Positions 1 through 12,923 are shown, numbered from the stretch's first letter. The stretch: DNA of 64,000 nt from Okapia johnstoni (GCA_024291935.2 CM044317.1:20854230-20918229), one strand, 5' to 3'. Made by a program: numbers and translations. The notes: a model not told the origin generated them from the letters alone.

Positions 1-640
1 AGGGAAGATGGAAAGAAGGCAGAAAGGAAGAAAGAGAGAATATCAACTGTATTCCAAAGAAAGAGCCAGAGATTTACACTTGACTTTTTAAATTTAAACT
101 TAAGCTAAGAGTGTACTTGAGAAGTGTTTTGTTGTAACACTGACTTCAATCCAACACTTTTTGAACTAAGTACACTGAGTGCTGTGACTTTGTTGAGCTG
201 CTTGCTTTCTTGTATTATTACTCAAATGACATATTAACCCATCATACATTTCACCTTTGGAACAGTTGAACTGCATTTCAGTGCCTGACCATGAGTTATT
301 GTGGTTCAGAATACTTAGGAAAGTTGACTACATGCATAAAATTTATGAGTAGCAGAGTGAGAACATGGCAGAATCCCATATATCACTTTTATTGAGAGTT
401 GAGTCACTCTTTGCTACGAAAATAATTTATAGGGCAATGTTCCATTTGGGAGAAAATGAAAATTAATGGCATTTGTCAAGATAATGATGAATGAAGTTTC
501 AGCACCAGTGGAAAAGGACCAGTTTCACAGGAAATGTAAACCTTCTACTATATTATTTATCATTACAAATATTTCAGGCTCTTTGGTAAAATGTTAGGAA
601 GTTTGGCTGAACTGGATACTGTTCACAGTGCTAGCTAGTC
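1..640. other. Unassigned intergenic sequence
   Basis: AT-rich unique-looking DNA with a purine-rich GGAA/GAAAG tract in the first 40 bases. No gene, RNA or recognisable repeat seen. Confidence 0.4.
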
Positions 641-997
641 TCGGTGCATTCTCCCAGATCCATTTTCAGCCCTTCTATCCGCTGCTCTGAGCCCCAAGAG
701 TTCCTAAGGCAGAAGGACAATCAGCAGAATATTTCCTCTTCACTCCCTTCCGGGCTTGACACTGAGGTTCTGGCAGTAGATGTGTCCCTGATCACAGCAG
801 CTGCCATGGAGCTCTGGTGTGCTTATAAATCTGGGGAAGAAAAGCCTTCTGCTGGCACTTGTCCTGGATCATTCCAGAACATACTATATCATATGAAACA
901 TATAGTTTCATATGGAACATTCATACCATATGAAACCTGCCTCAGGTTTTCTTCTTGGTTCCTTTCACTTGTCCTCACTTGTGTAACTTAACTAGTC
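641..997. other. Unassigned intergenic sequence with a small hairpin
   Basis: A 115-codon open frame (644-991) has no recognisable domain and is probably chance. Around 890-914 the sequence CATATGAAAC-ATATA-GTTTCATATG forms a 10-bp perfect stem, and a third CATATGAAAC copy follows within 20 bases. Confidence 0.4.
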
Positions 998-1211
998 CTA
1001 AGTCGCTTCAGTTGTATCTGACCTTTTTTGAGACTCCTTGGGCTGTAGCCTGCCAGACTTCTCTGTCCATAGGATTCTCCAGGTAAGAATACTGGAGTGG
1101 ATTGCCATTTCCTCCTCCAGGGCATCTTCCCAACCCAGGGAGCAAACCTGCATCTCTGTGTCTCCTGCACTGGCAGATGGGTTCTTTACCACCAGCACCA
1201 TCTGGGAAACC
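998..1211 (-). repeat. Bov-tA SINE
   Basis: Antisense copy: BovA body with the GCCATTTCCTCCTCCAGGG stretch, followed by the tRNA-Glu-derived head ending at ...CACCATCTGGGAAACC. Moderately diverged. Confidence 0.9.
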
Positions 1212-1780
1212 GATTCTTACCCAAATCCTGCCTGGAGGGACTTGTTTTTTGCTGGGGCCTAACTGGATATGTTCTCAGTAAACAAAGTCTTTGAAATCCT
1301 TATGGGGCATGTTCTGGGGTGCACGTTCTTGGTTTCCCCCATTTTCTGCCCATCTTCCTTTCCTGTCTGTCTTTTCTGGACTTCATGCTCCAGTATCAGT
1401 CTTGCAGAGTCTGCTGAACAAGCAATCCAGTTGTGTAAGGTCAACTGCCTGTATGTATATGTGTACACACACATTCATATATGTATTCACAAAATTAAAA
1501 TATCAATAATTCCTTTTGTACCTTTCCTTTCAGCACTTTAAAGTCTATATTTAATGTACCTTTTTTCTTAGTTCCTTTTAAGGTTTTTCTCCATATTGTT
1601 GACTTTCAGGAGGTTGATCATGATGTGCCTTTGTTTTTGTATATTTTTGAAACAAGGATAGGCAAGTTCTTAGACATGACACCAAAAGTATAATCACGAA
1701 GGAGGACATTAATAAATTTCCATAATTGAAAACTTTTGTGCTATGAACAATCTTGCAAAGAAGATGAAAAGACAAACTAC
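1212..1780. other. Unassigned intergenic sequence
   Basis: Contains a short alternating purine-pyrimidine tract at about 1450-1485 (TATGTGTACACACACATTCATATATG). No gene or clear repeat family. Confidence 0.4.
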
Positions 1781-2985
1781 AGAATTGGGGAGGATTTGCA
1801 AGCTATATACCTGACAAAGGCCTTATATCTTGAATATCTCAAAAAAACCTCCAAAACTCAATAGTAAACAATTTAGTTATAGTGTAAGCAAAAGGCATGA
1901 AGAAATTTTCACCAAAAAGAAATAAGGATGGGAAATAAGCATGTGAAAAGATGTTCAGCATGATTAGCCATTAAGGAAATAAAAATTAAAACTGCAATGA
2001 GATATCACTACACACCTATTAGACCTACTAAAATTAAAATTTCTGTTAACACAAAGACCACATACTATGATTACATCTATATGAAATATCCAGAATAGGC
2101 AGGTCTATAGAGACACAAAGTAGACTGGTGGTTGCCAGGGGCTGGGAGGAGGAGTGGGGAGCAAGGAATAACTGCTAATATGTGCAGGGTGTTTTAGGGT
2201 ATGATTAAAATGTTCTGCCATTATGCAGTGGTGATGGTGCATATGATAAAACCCACTGAATCATAGGCTTTAAAAGGGTGAGTTTAACAGTATTTGAATT
2301 GTATCACAATTAAGAAAATGGAAAAAACAGTGACAATACTAAATGCTGGCAAGGATACAGAGAAACTGTATTACTCATACATTGCTGGTGGGAATGTAAA
2401 ATGGTATACGTACTCTGGAAAATAATTTGGCAATTTTTTACAAAACAAAATATGCATTTACCATATAATTGAGCAGACACATTCTTTAATCTCAGAGAAA
2501 TGAAAACTTATATTCACACAAAAAAATCTCTACATGGATGTTCACAGCAGCTTTATTCATAATAACAAAATACTACAAACAGCCCAAATGTTCCTTTATG
2601 GTGAATGGTTTAAAGAATGTACATCCATACCATGTAATACTACTCAGTAATGAAAAGAAGTGAATACTACTCAGTAATGAAAAGAAGTAAAAGATACAAT
2701 TATCTACCTGGTTGGACCTCAAGAGCATTATGCTCAGTGAAAAATGGCCTTTCCAAAAGATTCCCCACAGTGAGATTCCATTTATAAAGCATTCTCAAAA
2801 TGATAACATGATAGTGAAGGAGACAGAATAGTGCTTGCCAGGGGACAGAGATGAGGGTCAAGGAGTGGAGGAGGTGAGAGGTGGGAACAAATACAGAGAG
2901 GTAAATAATGGAATCACTCTATATCTGTTACTCTGGTGGTAACATGAATCTATACATGGAATAAAATTGCACAGAATTACCCACA
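1780..2985 (+). repeat. L1 LINE fragment (3' ORF2 and 3' UTR) with a nested L1 3' piece
   Basis: Degenerate L1 ORF2 C-terminal text is recognisable: TGAAAAGATGTTCAGCATGA near 1945, the TTGCTGGTGGGAATGTAAAATGG-type sequence near 2382-2404, and TCACAGCAGCTTTATTCATA near 2541. About 2041-2325 interrupts this order with an L1 3' UTR-like segment (GGTTGCCAGGGGCTGGGAGG), so a second L1 end appears nested inside. At 2636-2689 a 27-bp unit is tandemly duplicated with one mismatch. Confidence 0.75.
2636..2689. repeat. 27-bp tandem duplication
   Basis: Two adjacent 27-base units, 2636-2662 and 2663-2689, differ only at the last base. They lie inside the L1 3' region. Confidence 0.85.
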
Positions 2986-2989
2986 CACG

Positions 2990-3172
2990 GGCTTCCCTGG
3001 TGGCTCAGTGATAAAAAAAAAAAAAAAAATCCACCTGCCAATGCAGGAGACATGGGTTCAGTCCCTGGGTTGGGAAGATCCCCTGGAGAATGGAATGATT
3101 ACCCACTCCAGTATACAGTCCATGGGGTCACTGAGAGTCGGCGATGACTGAGCGACTTTCACTTTCACTTTG
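2990..3172 (+). repeat. Bov-tA SINE with internal poly(A) expansion and deletion
   Basis: Sense head GGGCTTCCCTGGTGGCTCAG, then an A17 run where the usual text has only a few A residues (TGGTAAAGAATCC), then the normal body. About 40 bases of the body between CCAGTAT and ACAGTCCATGGGG are missing. Tail is TTTCACTTTCACTTT. Confidence 0.9.
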
Positions 3173-3244
3173 CCTATGTAGAATAACTAGGAGAGAGAGG
3201 CTGCTTTGCTGAGAGTGGTGGCATGTTCTTAGAGACAGTCTGCT

Positions 3245-3340
3245 CTGTTCATACAAATGTATTGAGAATTACCTGAGATCATACATATAAAGCGTTTAAT
3301 ACACTGCCTGGCACATAGTAAGCATTCCATGATTGCTATC
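3245..3340 (-). repeat. MIR SINE fragment
   Basis: Antisense MIR core: CTGAGATCATACATATAAAGCG then CTGCCTGGCACATAGTAAGC, the typical order. Confidence 0.65.
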
Positions 3341-4044
3341 TCCTCAAAAGCCTTGTCTGCAAGGCTAAGGAGTTGCAACAAGAAACCGTCAGGTTTATGT
3401 ATGTGTTTGAAAGAGCCCTATTAGCATGAACTAAATGAATGCGCAAATTTTATGAAAAAGTGAAACACTGAGAATGTTGGAAGACAAAGTCATGGGACTA
3501 GGTCTTGAAGGGGAAGTCTTTCTAATGAGAAGGCATAGCAAGAGCCAAAATGTGGGACTTGTGAGAGGGCTGTGGGTATCTTCACAGAGTCACTTCACAT
3601 AGCCTTTCATTCCCGCTAACCCACTGTAGCTCAGGACCATCTCAAACCAGACTGGCTGCGGTATCATTCCAAGTTGTGTCTTTGCCTATTGATTTTCATC
3701 TCTCCAGTTCTTTCAAGATACAATGAGCAAGCTTCTACAATTGATTATATTCATAATTTCATCCCTCTGCTTAAAACTTTTTGTGGCTCTTCACCACTCA
3801 CAGATAGGATCAGTTATGAATGACAGAAAGCCCCAACAACAATGGCTAAAACCAGACCAAAGTTCATTTCTCTCAGATGAAGTTCCAGAGATAAGTATTC
3901 CAGGTCTCATATGTAGAGCCAAATGTTAAGGACTTGGGGTGTTTCTAGCTTGTTGGTCTACCATGAGTGGCTGCCATGTTTGAGCTTACCTCATGGCCCA
4001 AGAGCATGGCTGCTTCATTTCTAGTCATTTTGTCCCTATTTCTT
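3341..4044. other. Unassigned intergenic sequence
   Basis: No gene or RNA. Open frames here are short and without domains. The stretch TAGTCCATCCAGGCTGC at its end is the start of the LTR relic that follows. Confidence 0.4.
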
Positions 4045-4355
4045 AGTCCATCCAGGCTGCTATATCTAAAGTACCATAGACTGGGTGGCTTATAAACAAC
4101 AGAAATCTATTTCTCATGGTTCTAGAGGCCAGGAAGTACATCATTAAGGTGCTAGTAAATTTGGAGTCTGGTGAAAGCCTGATTTCTGACTCATAGATGT
4201 TTGTCTTTTTTCTGTGTCTTTACATAGGAAAAGGGTCAAGAGATCTCTTTTATAAGGGCATTAATCCATACACTGAAGCTGTACCTTCATGATCTAATCA
4301 CCCCATTAGGCCCCACCTCTAAATACCATCACACTGGAATTACAATTTGACATGC
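4045..4355 (-). mobile_element. MaLR/MLT1-like LTR relic
   Basis: Antisense LTR text characteristic of mammalian MaLR (ERVL-type) elements: GACTGGGTGGCTTATAAACA, TTTATTTCTCATGGTTCTAG-like, and GGCCCCACCTCTAAATACCA. Highly diverged solo LTR with no internal coding sequence attached. Exact subfamily (MLT1 or MST) not resolved. Confidence 0.65.
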
Positions 4356-4789
4356 GAATTTGAGGGTAGGGGGCAGGGACAAAGGTTTAGTTTATATTCT
4401 AACCATCAGGAAGGAGAAAAGTTGAATATAATACCTATTCTTTCATACCACTCCACAGAAGTTACACAGGCTATTTCCACTTACACCCATTTACCAGACC
4501 TTAGACACATGGCCCATGTAACTGCAAGGGAGGCAGGGATTAACCTCTATTCCAAATGAACATATGTTTGACTAAAATGGGGTGATTTGTAAGTAAAGGA
4601 AGAAGAGGAAAATCGACCTTGGAGACCACAAGCTGTCCTCGTCTCAGGTGCCTAACATTTCAGGGCTCTCCAAAATTTCACATTGTTTCCCACCTAGAGT
4701 ATAATCACACCACCTCACTAGTCTATCTGCCTCCACTTTCAGATTCTTCTAGGTCACTGTCATTGGCCATCAATTCAAAGTACACGCTT

Positions 4790-5030
4790 ACATGTGTAAA
4801 ATATTGTAGTTACCTAGCGGGAAGTTGCTGTATAACACAGGGAACACAGCCCAGTGCTCTGTGATGACCTAGCGGGTGGGATGGAGGTGGGGGTGAGAGG
4901 GAGGTTCAAGAGGAAAGGGCTATATGTATACTTATCACTGATTTGTGTTGTACAGCAGAAACCAACACAACATTTTAAAGCAATTATCCTCCAATTAAAA
5001 ATAAATAATTAAAATTTAAAAGTACAGTAA
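4790..5030 (+). repeat. L1 3' UTR end (bovine type)
   Basis: Ruminant L1 3' terminus: GCTGTATAACACAGGGAACA, a G-rich stretch at 4874-4901 (GGG tracts able to form a G-quadruplex, as is usual in L1 3' UTRs), then GTTGTACAGCAGAAACCAAC and an A/T-rich tail. Confidence 0.85.
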
Positions 5031-5039
5031 GTTATTGTC

Positions 5040-5535
5040 TTGTCCCATAATCTTCAATAGGTCCCTATTACTTACACAGAAGTTTAAACAGTTTTACTGA
5101 ATACATTATTAAAATCCTCCATAATACCATCTCAATACTTGGTCACCCTCTTCTTTCCTACCCTTCTTTATTCCTCTCAACTAGCCATTCTCTGAATACA
5201 CCATGATTTTTCTCATGACAGACCTTCTACCAGGATGATCTCCTAAAAGCCCATCACCCTTTTGTGCTGCACAGATGTCCAAGCCTCTCCCAGATGATAT
5301 TTCTTTTGTAAAGTCATTTTCCATCACTTCCATTAAAAATAGTCTACCTGTTCTCTGAATAGTTGCTGTTTTTATACTGTATCCCTTTATAGTAAATTGG
5401 ATAATATTCATATTCATAACAACAATTACATTGTAAATTACATAGTACTACATCTTACCTTTGTAGGGCTGGGAGCTCCTAATCTCTGAATTTTTACCTA
5501 AGAGCTGCATAATACATGTTTATTAAATGAAATTG
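5040..5535 (+). repeat. L2 LINE 3' end
   Basis: Ancient, heavily mutated L2 3' region: order of motifs TCACCCTCTTCTTTCCTACC, CTTCTACCAGGATGATCTCC, then GGGAGCTCC and TGCATAATACATGTTTATTAAATGA, matching the L2 end with its ATAAATG-type terminus. Confidence 0.65.
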
Positions 5536-6618
5536 GTATATAAGTGCTAAATTTATACAAGGTAAGAGAAAAATCTCAAGCCAGCTCACTTTGTATGAGG
5601 CACTCATTTAAATTGGATTAAAGGCTTTATCAACAATCTAGTATTACTTACTGCATAATTCCCTCTAAGTCTATATGTGCTCATTTGGAATTGTTTTGAG
5701 TGATTTGTGTTTGTAATACAAAGCTTAATATGGATTTGCATCAAGAAGAACAATTGGTAAGAGCTATTTTCAGCTTTAACAAGGAAGTGACAGTTTTTCA
5801 ATTTTTAGCTTAAGTGTTATAACTTATCTTTGTCAAACACTTGCTAGGTCATTTAGTATGTCACTTATGTTACTTCACTTTCTATTTTAACCTCTCAGAC
5901 CTATTCAGGAACGTGAAGAAAAGAAAATTATAGTTTTGACTGCTACTAAATTTTTTGTGACAGAGAGTAGAAATGAAAATAGTTGCAGTATTAAATTGTG
6001 TGTTATAATAGGACTACAATTTCTACTTCATATGAATCATTTGTCCATGTTGGCCAATTTCATTAGCTCTTTCTTAGAATGAGACAGGAAAAATATGGCT
6101 ATATTTGTTGAAATAAACAAACTCTAAGTTTAAGGTGAATAAATTATTTGAAAGTAGATCCCATACTGGCCTTATAAGGACACCTCTTCCTAAGAAATAG
6201 GATTTCATATTAACCCTTTTGTAATTTCATGTTATTGGCCTCTCTGTCTATTACATATGACCTCTCTTTTGGTCCATAGTTCTTGTTTCTGATCTGATTT
6301 AAACTATATCATGCAGTTTGTATTAATCCTGGTTGTATGGGAAGAATTGGGACAACTGTCAGAGCTCAGGACCACACATCACTCAAGCAGAATCCTAAGC
6401 TAGAAGAAGACAGAAAAGTATATGGTAGGATGAAAATAAACCATAAGACTAATACTTCTACTTCTAACTCTATGTTAAATGTTGAGTCATTTTTGATATA
6501 AGGAAAATCAGTTACCTTTCTAGAGCGGGGAAAAACAAAAGAAAAGACATGTCATTTAGTCAGTGACTCATGGAATCATTTAGGTACAAAGCAAAAAAAA
6601 CACAAAAACAACAAACCA
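5536..6618. other. Unassigned intergenic sequence
   Basis: AT-rich single-copy-like DNA. No gene, RNA or confident repeat found on either strand. Confidence 0.4.
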
Positions 6619-6834
6619 GCGTGTATGCTCAGATGCTAAGTCATGTCCGACCCTTTGCGACCCCACGGACTGTGGCCTGCCAGGCTTCCCTGTCCATAGG
6701 ATTTTTCCAGGCAAGAATACTGGAGTGGGTTGCCATTTCCTCCTCCAGGGAACCTTCCTGACCCAAGGATCAAACCCAGGTATCCTGTGTCTCCTGAATG
6801 GGCAGGCAGATTCTTTACCACTGTGCCACCTGAG
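6619..6834 (-). repeat. Bov-tA SINE
   Basis: Antisense full-length copy from the tail side (GCTAAGTCATGTCCGACCC) through GCCATTTCCTCCTCCAGGG to the head complement TTTACCACTGTGCCACCTGAG. Confidence 0.92.
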
Positions 6835-8039
6835 AAAAAAAACGGTATCTTTTTGTAAAGGTTAATTTTGAACACTAGATTTTCTAGGTTATTGGTTCCT
6901 TCTACCCACTTTGAATAAATGGTTGCCATTTTGAAATTTAATAAAAAGATTTTAACAAAGACTTTATCATTAAATGAAAGAATTTGGGAGGGTGTGTCTG
7001 GGAGCTAGAATATTCCTTAAACTGACAGTAATTAAAATGCGTATTTAGGGTGCCTGCTTGGTGATGTAAGGGCAGCAAGGTCAAGGCACTGAATTGAGGA
7101 AGGACCAATTGAATAATGGGTTGAGTAATGAGAGTAAAGCTTTGCACACCCTGCTGAGTGTTTCAGACAGGCTAGAGCTGGAAGCAAGCTTCCTTAGGCT
7201 TCATCAGCCAGACGCTGAGGAGGGCCTGGGAAGTTTCTGACAGTGCCCAGAGGGCTCACACAAGTACTCACGGATGTCTGCGTCTATCTCCTACTGCTAC
7301 AGTCCTGCAGAGTCACCATGCTCTCTGTTGACAAGTCTTCCCAGCACAGTGATCTCCCATCACAGTCTCAGTGAACCCCTTGATGACAAAGCTCTTGATG
7401 TTCTGCTGCGAAGTGGGAAGCAGTTGCCCCGCTCCCTATCCCCATTCACGTGCAGGACTTTGTCAGATGAGTTCCTAAGCTGTGTTCCTCGTTTCCACTA
7501 TAGCAGAGATTTTAGTAAAATATTCTTTTTGTTTTTCCTTATTGTCCTCAGTCTTCCCAGGTCTCAGGGTTGGTCAGGCTCATCACGCCTGATTCATGTT
7601 TCAATGTGTCTCAGCTCCAAGACAGAGAGGAAAGGACTTCTGATGGATCATCTCCCCAACTTCCACACATTTAAACCAGTCAAACATTCACAGCCTAATA
7701 GAGTGCAGGCACATGAATGAAGAACACTAAGCATTTGCCAGGGAGAGAAGGAATGAATCAATCTTAACAATCACAATTTGAATCTTCTCCCACAATGCTT
7801 CTTACTCCACATCCAAACAGGGTCTTGGCAGGCTTAGTCAAGATTTTTCTGCAGACATTCTATCCTGGCTTGTCCAAATTGCACTTAGATTCAAGCCACC
7901 AATCATTTAATTTCCTTTACTTCCAAATAAATCTGTGAACTAAATATTGATATCCATATTTCATCAATAAAGGAAACTAATGCACAGAAGTTTCAGGATC
8001 TGCCCGACCCAGATCACTTTTATCACATTCCTGTATCCA
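6835..8039. other. Unassigned intergenic sequence
   Basis: Holds a 148-codon open frame at 7274-7720 with no recognisable domain, low complexity or codon signal. No promoter, splice context or family match supports a gene. Confidence 0.4.
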
Positions 8040-9290
8040 TCCCCAGCTGCTCTAGACACTGGCTACTATCAACTTTTGAAGAAGTACCTTCTTCTCCAAG
8101 GAATTGCCCCTGATTGAATAGGAGCCACATTACCCTTGGTGCAGACCACAGTTAGTGATGAACACTGGGAAACTAAATACTGAGTCCCTTGTCTCAGTAG
8201 CATCAACTCTGAGATGCAATTAATGCTCCAGAACATCCACTGAATCAATGTCTTTCAGAAGCTCAGTGGTGGCTCTCTTCTGTAGGTTAGAATTGATAAA
8301 ATGATTCTGTTATAGAACTAGAGTCCCAAATAGCCATGGAGATGATGGGATCCCAGAAGAGCAGAAGCCATATGGTAGCACTTAACTACCAAAATCAACA
8401 CGGGTATAATGTTTTTAATGGGCAACACATTTGGAATGCAGTGAATAGGGGGCTGATCTTTAGGAATCTATGGAGATGTTTAATAGAATAAGGTTTCTAC
8501 GGAATAAGATAGATGTGCATCCACCAAGGATATAGCTTAATATATCTAATCAAAAGAGATCAAGAACAGATGAGCAGAAGACTGTGAATCAGCTGCCTCA
8601 GAGGAAAGTCATGATCCCTTGCCTATTTTTCAAAGCTGAGCCAGTTTTCAAACTCACCACAAAACATCTCCATTGACTGAAAAAAGAGACTTGGTCCTAG
8701 AGAAGGACCCTGCAGTACCATGGCAGGTGTATATAGTAATTATTCCTTTGGTTCTTCCCCGGAGTGTCTTACGGCTGTGTACTTGAGTAGCCATGGACTG
8801 GAGATAAGGGAATACATGGCTCCTTTAAGGACTACTAGATACAGAGTCTGAGTTGATGTTAATATCCAGAGACCCAAAGCACCTTCTGACACCCTTGTTA
8901 GAGTAAGAGCATGTGAAGGTCACCGTGTTAATGGAGATCTAGCCAGGTATACGTGACCACTCATCCACAGATCCAAACAGATCATTTCCTCGGTTTTTTA
9001 AAGTATAATTGAAACAGACATTAGGATTTTACAGGATCTTCATACTAGTTCCTTGACTTGTAGACTAAAAGTTATTGTAGTAGGAAAGGCAAGTAGAAGT
9101 CCCTGAAACTACACCCTCACTTCTCAGCAAAGACTGTAAATCAAAAATTGAATTACATCCCAGGAGAGAAAGGGCAGAGTTTAGTGCCACCCTTAGGAAT
9201 TTAAAGGATGTATGGGCGATGAGTCTCATTTTATCCTCCATTTAATTTACCCCTCTGGCTAAACTAAACTGGGTGAATCACCTTTTTTCT
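8040..9290 (+). mobile_element. Possible ERVL/MaLR internal-region relic
   Basis: Decayed text reminiscent of ERVL-class internal sequence, for example GACCCAAAGCACCTTCTGAC, GTGAAGGTCACCGTGTTAATGG and GGAATTTAAAGGATGTATGG. No reading frame survives and no flanking LTR pair was found, so it is a non-functional relic at most. The assignment is from pattern memory only and may be wrong. Confidence 0.3.
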
Positions 9291-10727
9291 CTGCCAGAAA
9301 AAAATATTTCTTGATTCTTAATAATAAAAAGAAAATAACCAATCTGTGGTTTGTCTTTTTTACTTTTAAAGTGAATTTTTGATAAACAGAGTGTGTTCCT
9401 TTAATATAATTGATGTACTAATCTTTGCTTTAAAAAAATACATGATTGCTACTTCAATTCAATTGTTTTATCGACTCCTGCCTGATGAAAATAGCAAAAT
9501 GTTCCTGTCAAAATTACATTGCAATGTTAGTACAGGTTTGATGTTTTGCTTTTGATACAACTCTAGAAAAACATTTGGCATCAAATGCACTTTCAGAAAG
9601 CTTTTAGGCTTAATAGAGTCTACAATTTCTCAACTCAGCCTAGAAGTTGAGAAAAAGAACGCTAAGGATTTTTGAATCTTCCAAGTACAGGCAGTCCTCA
9701 ATACACAGAATTTCTTGCTAATATGAATGACCACCCCCATCAGGCTCACATGCACAGAGACCCCTCTTGTGCTTCTTACAGTGACCAGACTACCCAGGCA
9801 CTATAAACCCACGCTCACAGCCTCGTGGAGGAAAAGAAATGATGAGAAGAAAGTTAAGAGAGTTCTGTCACTGCCACCCAGAGGCTTATGCTATAGTTCA
9901 TGTTTTTCTCTTTCCTTCAGGTCTGTATTCCCATCTCTGGCTTCCCCCGTCTCCACTCCCCAGATCCCTGCCTTCAGCGCAACTGGAGAGCTTTTCATCT
10001 CATTTGGCTGACAGCAGCAAGTGGTGGGAGTGGGCTGGACCACAAGGCCTGCGCTATGTTAGGTTTCTTCTTGGCTATCCAATTTCAAATTCACAAATCA
10101 CTTTCTTCTCTGTTAAAACAAAAACAAAACCACAGGCAAAAATGGTAGCTCAGTTCTACAACTAGACCATTACACTGTAAGTTAAACAAGTTAGCATGTT
10201 TGGGCCTAAAAAGCTGACCACCATTTATGACGTTTTTTAATGGGAAAAAAATGCTCTGTATTCCAATCAACTTTCTTATAACCACTTTTGAGCTGAAAAC
10301 CATCTAAAGGATGGAGAAAGGAAGTGCTCGATAGAGTCATGTGGGGTGAGTGTTTCTTGGCTCCAAAGTCAGCAGGGCAATTGAAAGAGGGAAAACTGGT
10401 TGACAAAGCCGTGAGCAGATCCCCTTGATGTGCCAAGCACGTGAAGTGGAGCTTGGCAGGTAGCTCTTGCAAGCACTTAACCAGCGAGGCCGAAGGGAGT
10501 GTAGTGACTAAACACACTTTGGGCTTTTCTAAATTTTAATAATGATGAAGATATTTCTGGCACTTGGTGTCAGCTTTGTAGACGCTCATACGAGTAGCTC
10601 CACCACCCAGACTCTCTCCTCTGTTAACAGTTGGTCCAACAAAAGTGAAGGGTGGGAATTGAGACTGTAGCCCTACAAGAACTGACTGACTGGGAGGAAC
10701 TTTCACCTGACAGATTATAGCAACATG
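9291..10727. other. Unassigned intergenic sequence
   Basis: Overlapping open frames of about 60-110 codons occur around 9727-10517 on both strands with no domain, so they are treated as chance. No RNA gene or repeat recognised. Confidence 0.4.
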
Positions 10728-10949
10728 ACTCATGTGTGTGTGTGTGTGCACAGTCCTGTCTGACTTTGCAACCCCATGGAATATAGCCCTCATGGCTCCT
10801 CTGTCCATGGGATTCTCCAGACAAGACTACTGGGGTGGGTTGCCATTTCCTTCTCCAGAGTATCTTCCCTACCCAGGGATCGAACATGGGTCTCTTGTGT
10901 CTCCTGCATTGGCAGGCGGATTCTTTGCCACTGCACCACCTGGGAAGCC
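10728..10949 (-). repeat. Bov-tA SINE with (TG)n tail
   Basis: Antisense copy beginning at a (TG)9-type microsatellite (about 10731-10748) in the SINE tail, followed by CCTGTCTGACTTTGCAACCC and the complete body, ending CACCACCTGGGAAGCC. Confidence 0.92.
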
Positions 10950-12224
10950 ACCATAACTCTTGCCAGCCTACAATCTTTGGGCAAATACCATGAATTTAGC
11001 CACTTGACACTTCTCTGCTAAACTGCTTAAACTCCTGGCCTAAGGTCTCCAAGTCCTTTCTGGAAATTGTTTGTAAATATGATCTAGAGCTTCTGGAAAG
11101 CTTTATAAAGTAGCCTAATTGAACTTTTCTTCCTCTTTGGTATACCTGAACAACTGACTTTTTCCTGGAAAGGTATCAGAAACAGGCCAGAATCAGTATT
11201 CATTTATGGGAAGCAGATTTTTCAAATCTCTTTTTAGTTATTACTAAAGAATTCAAACTTCAGGGCCTATGGTTCTTGAGCATCTCTACTTCTCACGATT
11301 AACAGGAATAAAGGCCTATTAGGTTTTAAACAACCCCATTACCAAAATACATCTGAATAGATTAAAGTCTTAACAGAAGTCAGTGGGCTGAGAGAGAGGA
11401 AGAGTTGTAGCTTGTGAAGGAAATTGTCTGTGACATTGATGAAGGATAAAGGTTGACCTTTAAGGCTGGTGAGAGAACAAAGGAACAATTAATTCATAAG
11501 TAAAACCACCTGTGAAGAGGCCAAAACCTCTTCCTGAAGGAAGAGCAACATTTTGGGTTTTGTTGACAGCTAGAGAAGAAAAGCAATAAAGATCATTCAA
11601 GAAAAGACTGCAGAACAATAGCTAGGGATAAAATAAAGCAGTATGCATTGGGATTTAGCAGCAGGAGTCTCAGAACTGGAAACAGAATCCCCAAAGGGTA
11701 AATGGCATTGGGATCTAAACAAGGTTGTAACCAGAGACTCCCCATAACCTTTAGTGTCCTTGCTTATGCCTTCCTTCTCTATCCCACAGCAGTGAAGAGG
11801 TTGGCTTTGGTTTTCTTAGTGGCTTTAAACTCTGCTACTATTTTAGTCATTTCAAGATACTCAATTAGTTGGCAGAATCGCTGACGCAACAAGGACTCGG
11901 ATAATCCTACTTCATCAAGCCTCATTGTGGCCTTGCATCTTATAAACTCCACCTTGGGGGAGCTGCCATCCTTTTAGCTGTGTTCTGAAGTTCTTCTATT
12001 GATCAAATATTTTAGGTTCCAGCCTATGGGGAAGAATAGCTTCTTCTGGACTTACAAAAAGACTGCTCGATCCTCCTCCTGGAGGCATCATGATCTGGAA
12101 CTGGCTGGTCACCCTCTCTGGACCTTAAACCTGTTGCCTCCAGCTCGGAGTTTCCTTTAGCCCTCCTAATCTGTACGTTAGGGTTAGTGCATTTGAGTCT
12201 CATTTAAGAAACCCTTCACTACCC
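10950..12224. other. Unassigned intergenic sequence
   Basis: No gene, RNA or confident repeat. A short open frame at 11702-11884 has a hydrophobic stretch but no homology that I recognise. Confidence 0.4.
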
Positions 12225-12480
12225 CCAAGGTCATGAAGATACTCTCCTATATTGATCATTGAACAACTTTATAATCTGTCTCATGTTAGATCTCATATCC
12301 ACTTGAGGTTGATTTTTATGTATAGTGTGAATTAGGAGTCCAATTTTATTTTTCTCCCACATAGTACACAACTGTCCAACCTCCACTTATTGGAAAGATT
12401 GTCTTTTTTCTCACTTCCCTGTAATATACCACTGTCATTTATCAAGAATCCTTTTTTATAGGGGCTGTTTCTTTCTTTTC
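12225..12480 (-). repeat. L1 ORF2 3' fragment
   Basis: Antisense L1 text: AAGGTCATGAAGATACTCTCC, TTGAGGTTGATTTTTATGTA and CAACCTCCACTTATTGGAAA occur in the order found in antisense L1 ORF2 C-termini. Confidence 0.75.
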
Positions 12481-12923
12481 CTTTTTTTTTGCTGCTGGAA
12501 TATGGACATACTATTACATTTTTATATTGATTTTTGTTTCCAGCAACCTCACTTAAATATTTTAAACTATATTAATGAGTTTAATATGTTCAGATTACTT
12601 TTAAGCATCTCAAATTTCTGACCAATCTAGTATATGATCCTTGTAAGAGAAACCATCCAAAGCATTTCAGACTTTCGTAAATCTTATTCACCTTACAAAT
12701 TTGGTAAGCCTATTTCTCTTAAATATTAGAATACAACTTACAAAAATACTTGCTCACATTCTTACTTCTTTTAATTGGAAATTATAAGTCAATTACGTGT
12801 TTTAAATAAACAGTCATATTTATCTATCAGATAGTCTACAATGCCAAAGTCTCTTAAGTATTACAAATACTTTAAATAACATACATAAACAGATTATTTC
12901 TAAACCTAACATGAAGATATTAA
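12481..12923. other. AT-rich unassigned sequence
   Basis: Very AT-rich with no gene. May include further decayed L1, but nothing diagnostic was seen. Confidence 0.35.

Noticed and set aside
7274..7720. 148-codon plus-strand open frame
   Set aside because: No recognisable domain, no promoter or splice signals and no CpG context. A frame of this length is expected by chance in 64 kb.
9727..10517. Cluster of overlapping open frames on both strands as a possible exon
   Set aside because: None resembles a known protein, the frames conflict, and no CpG or splice context supports an exon.
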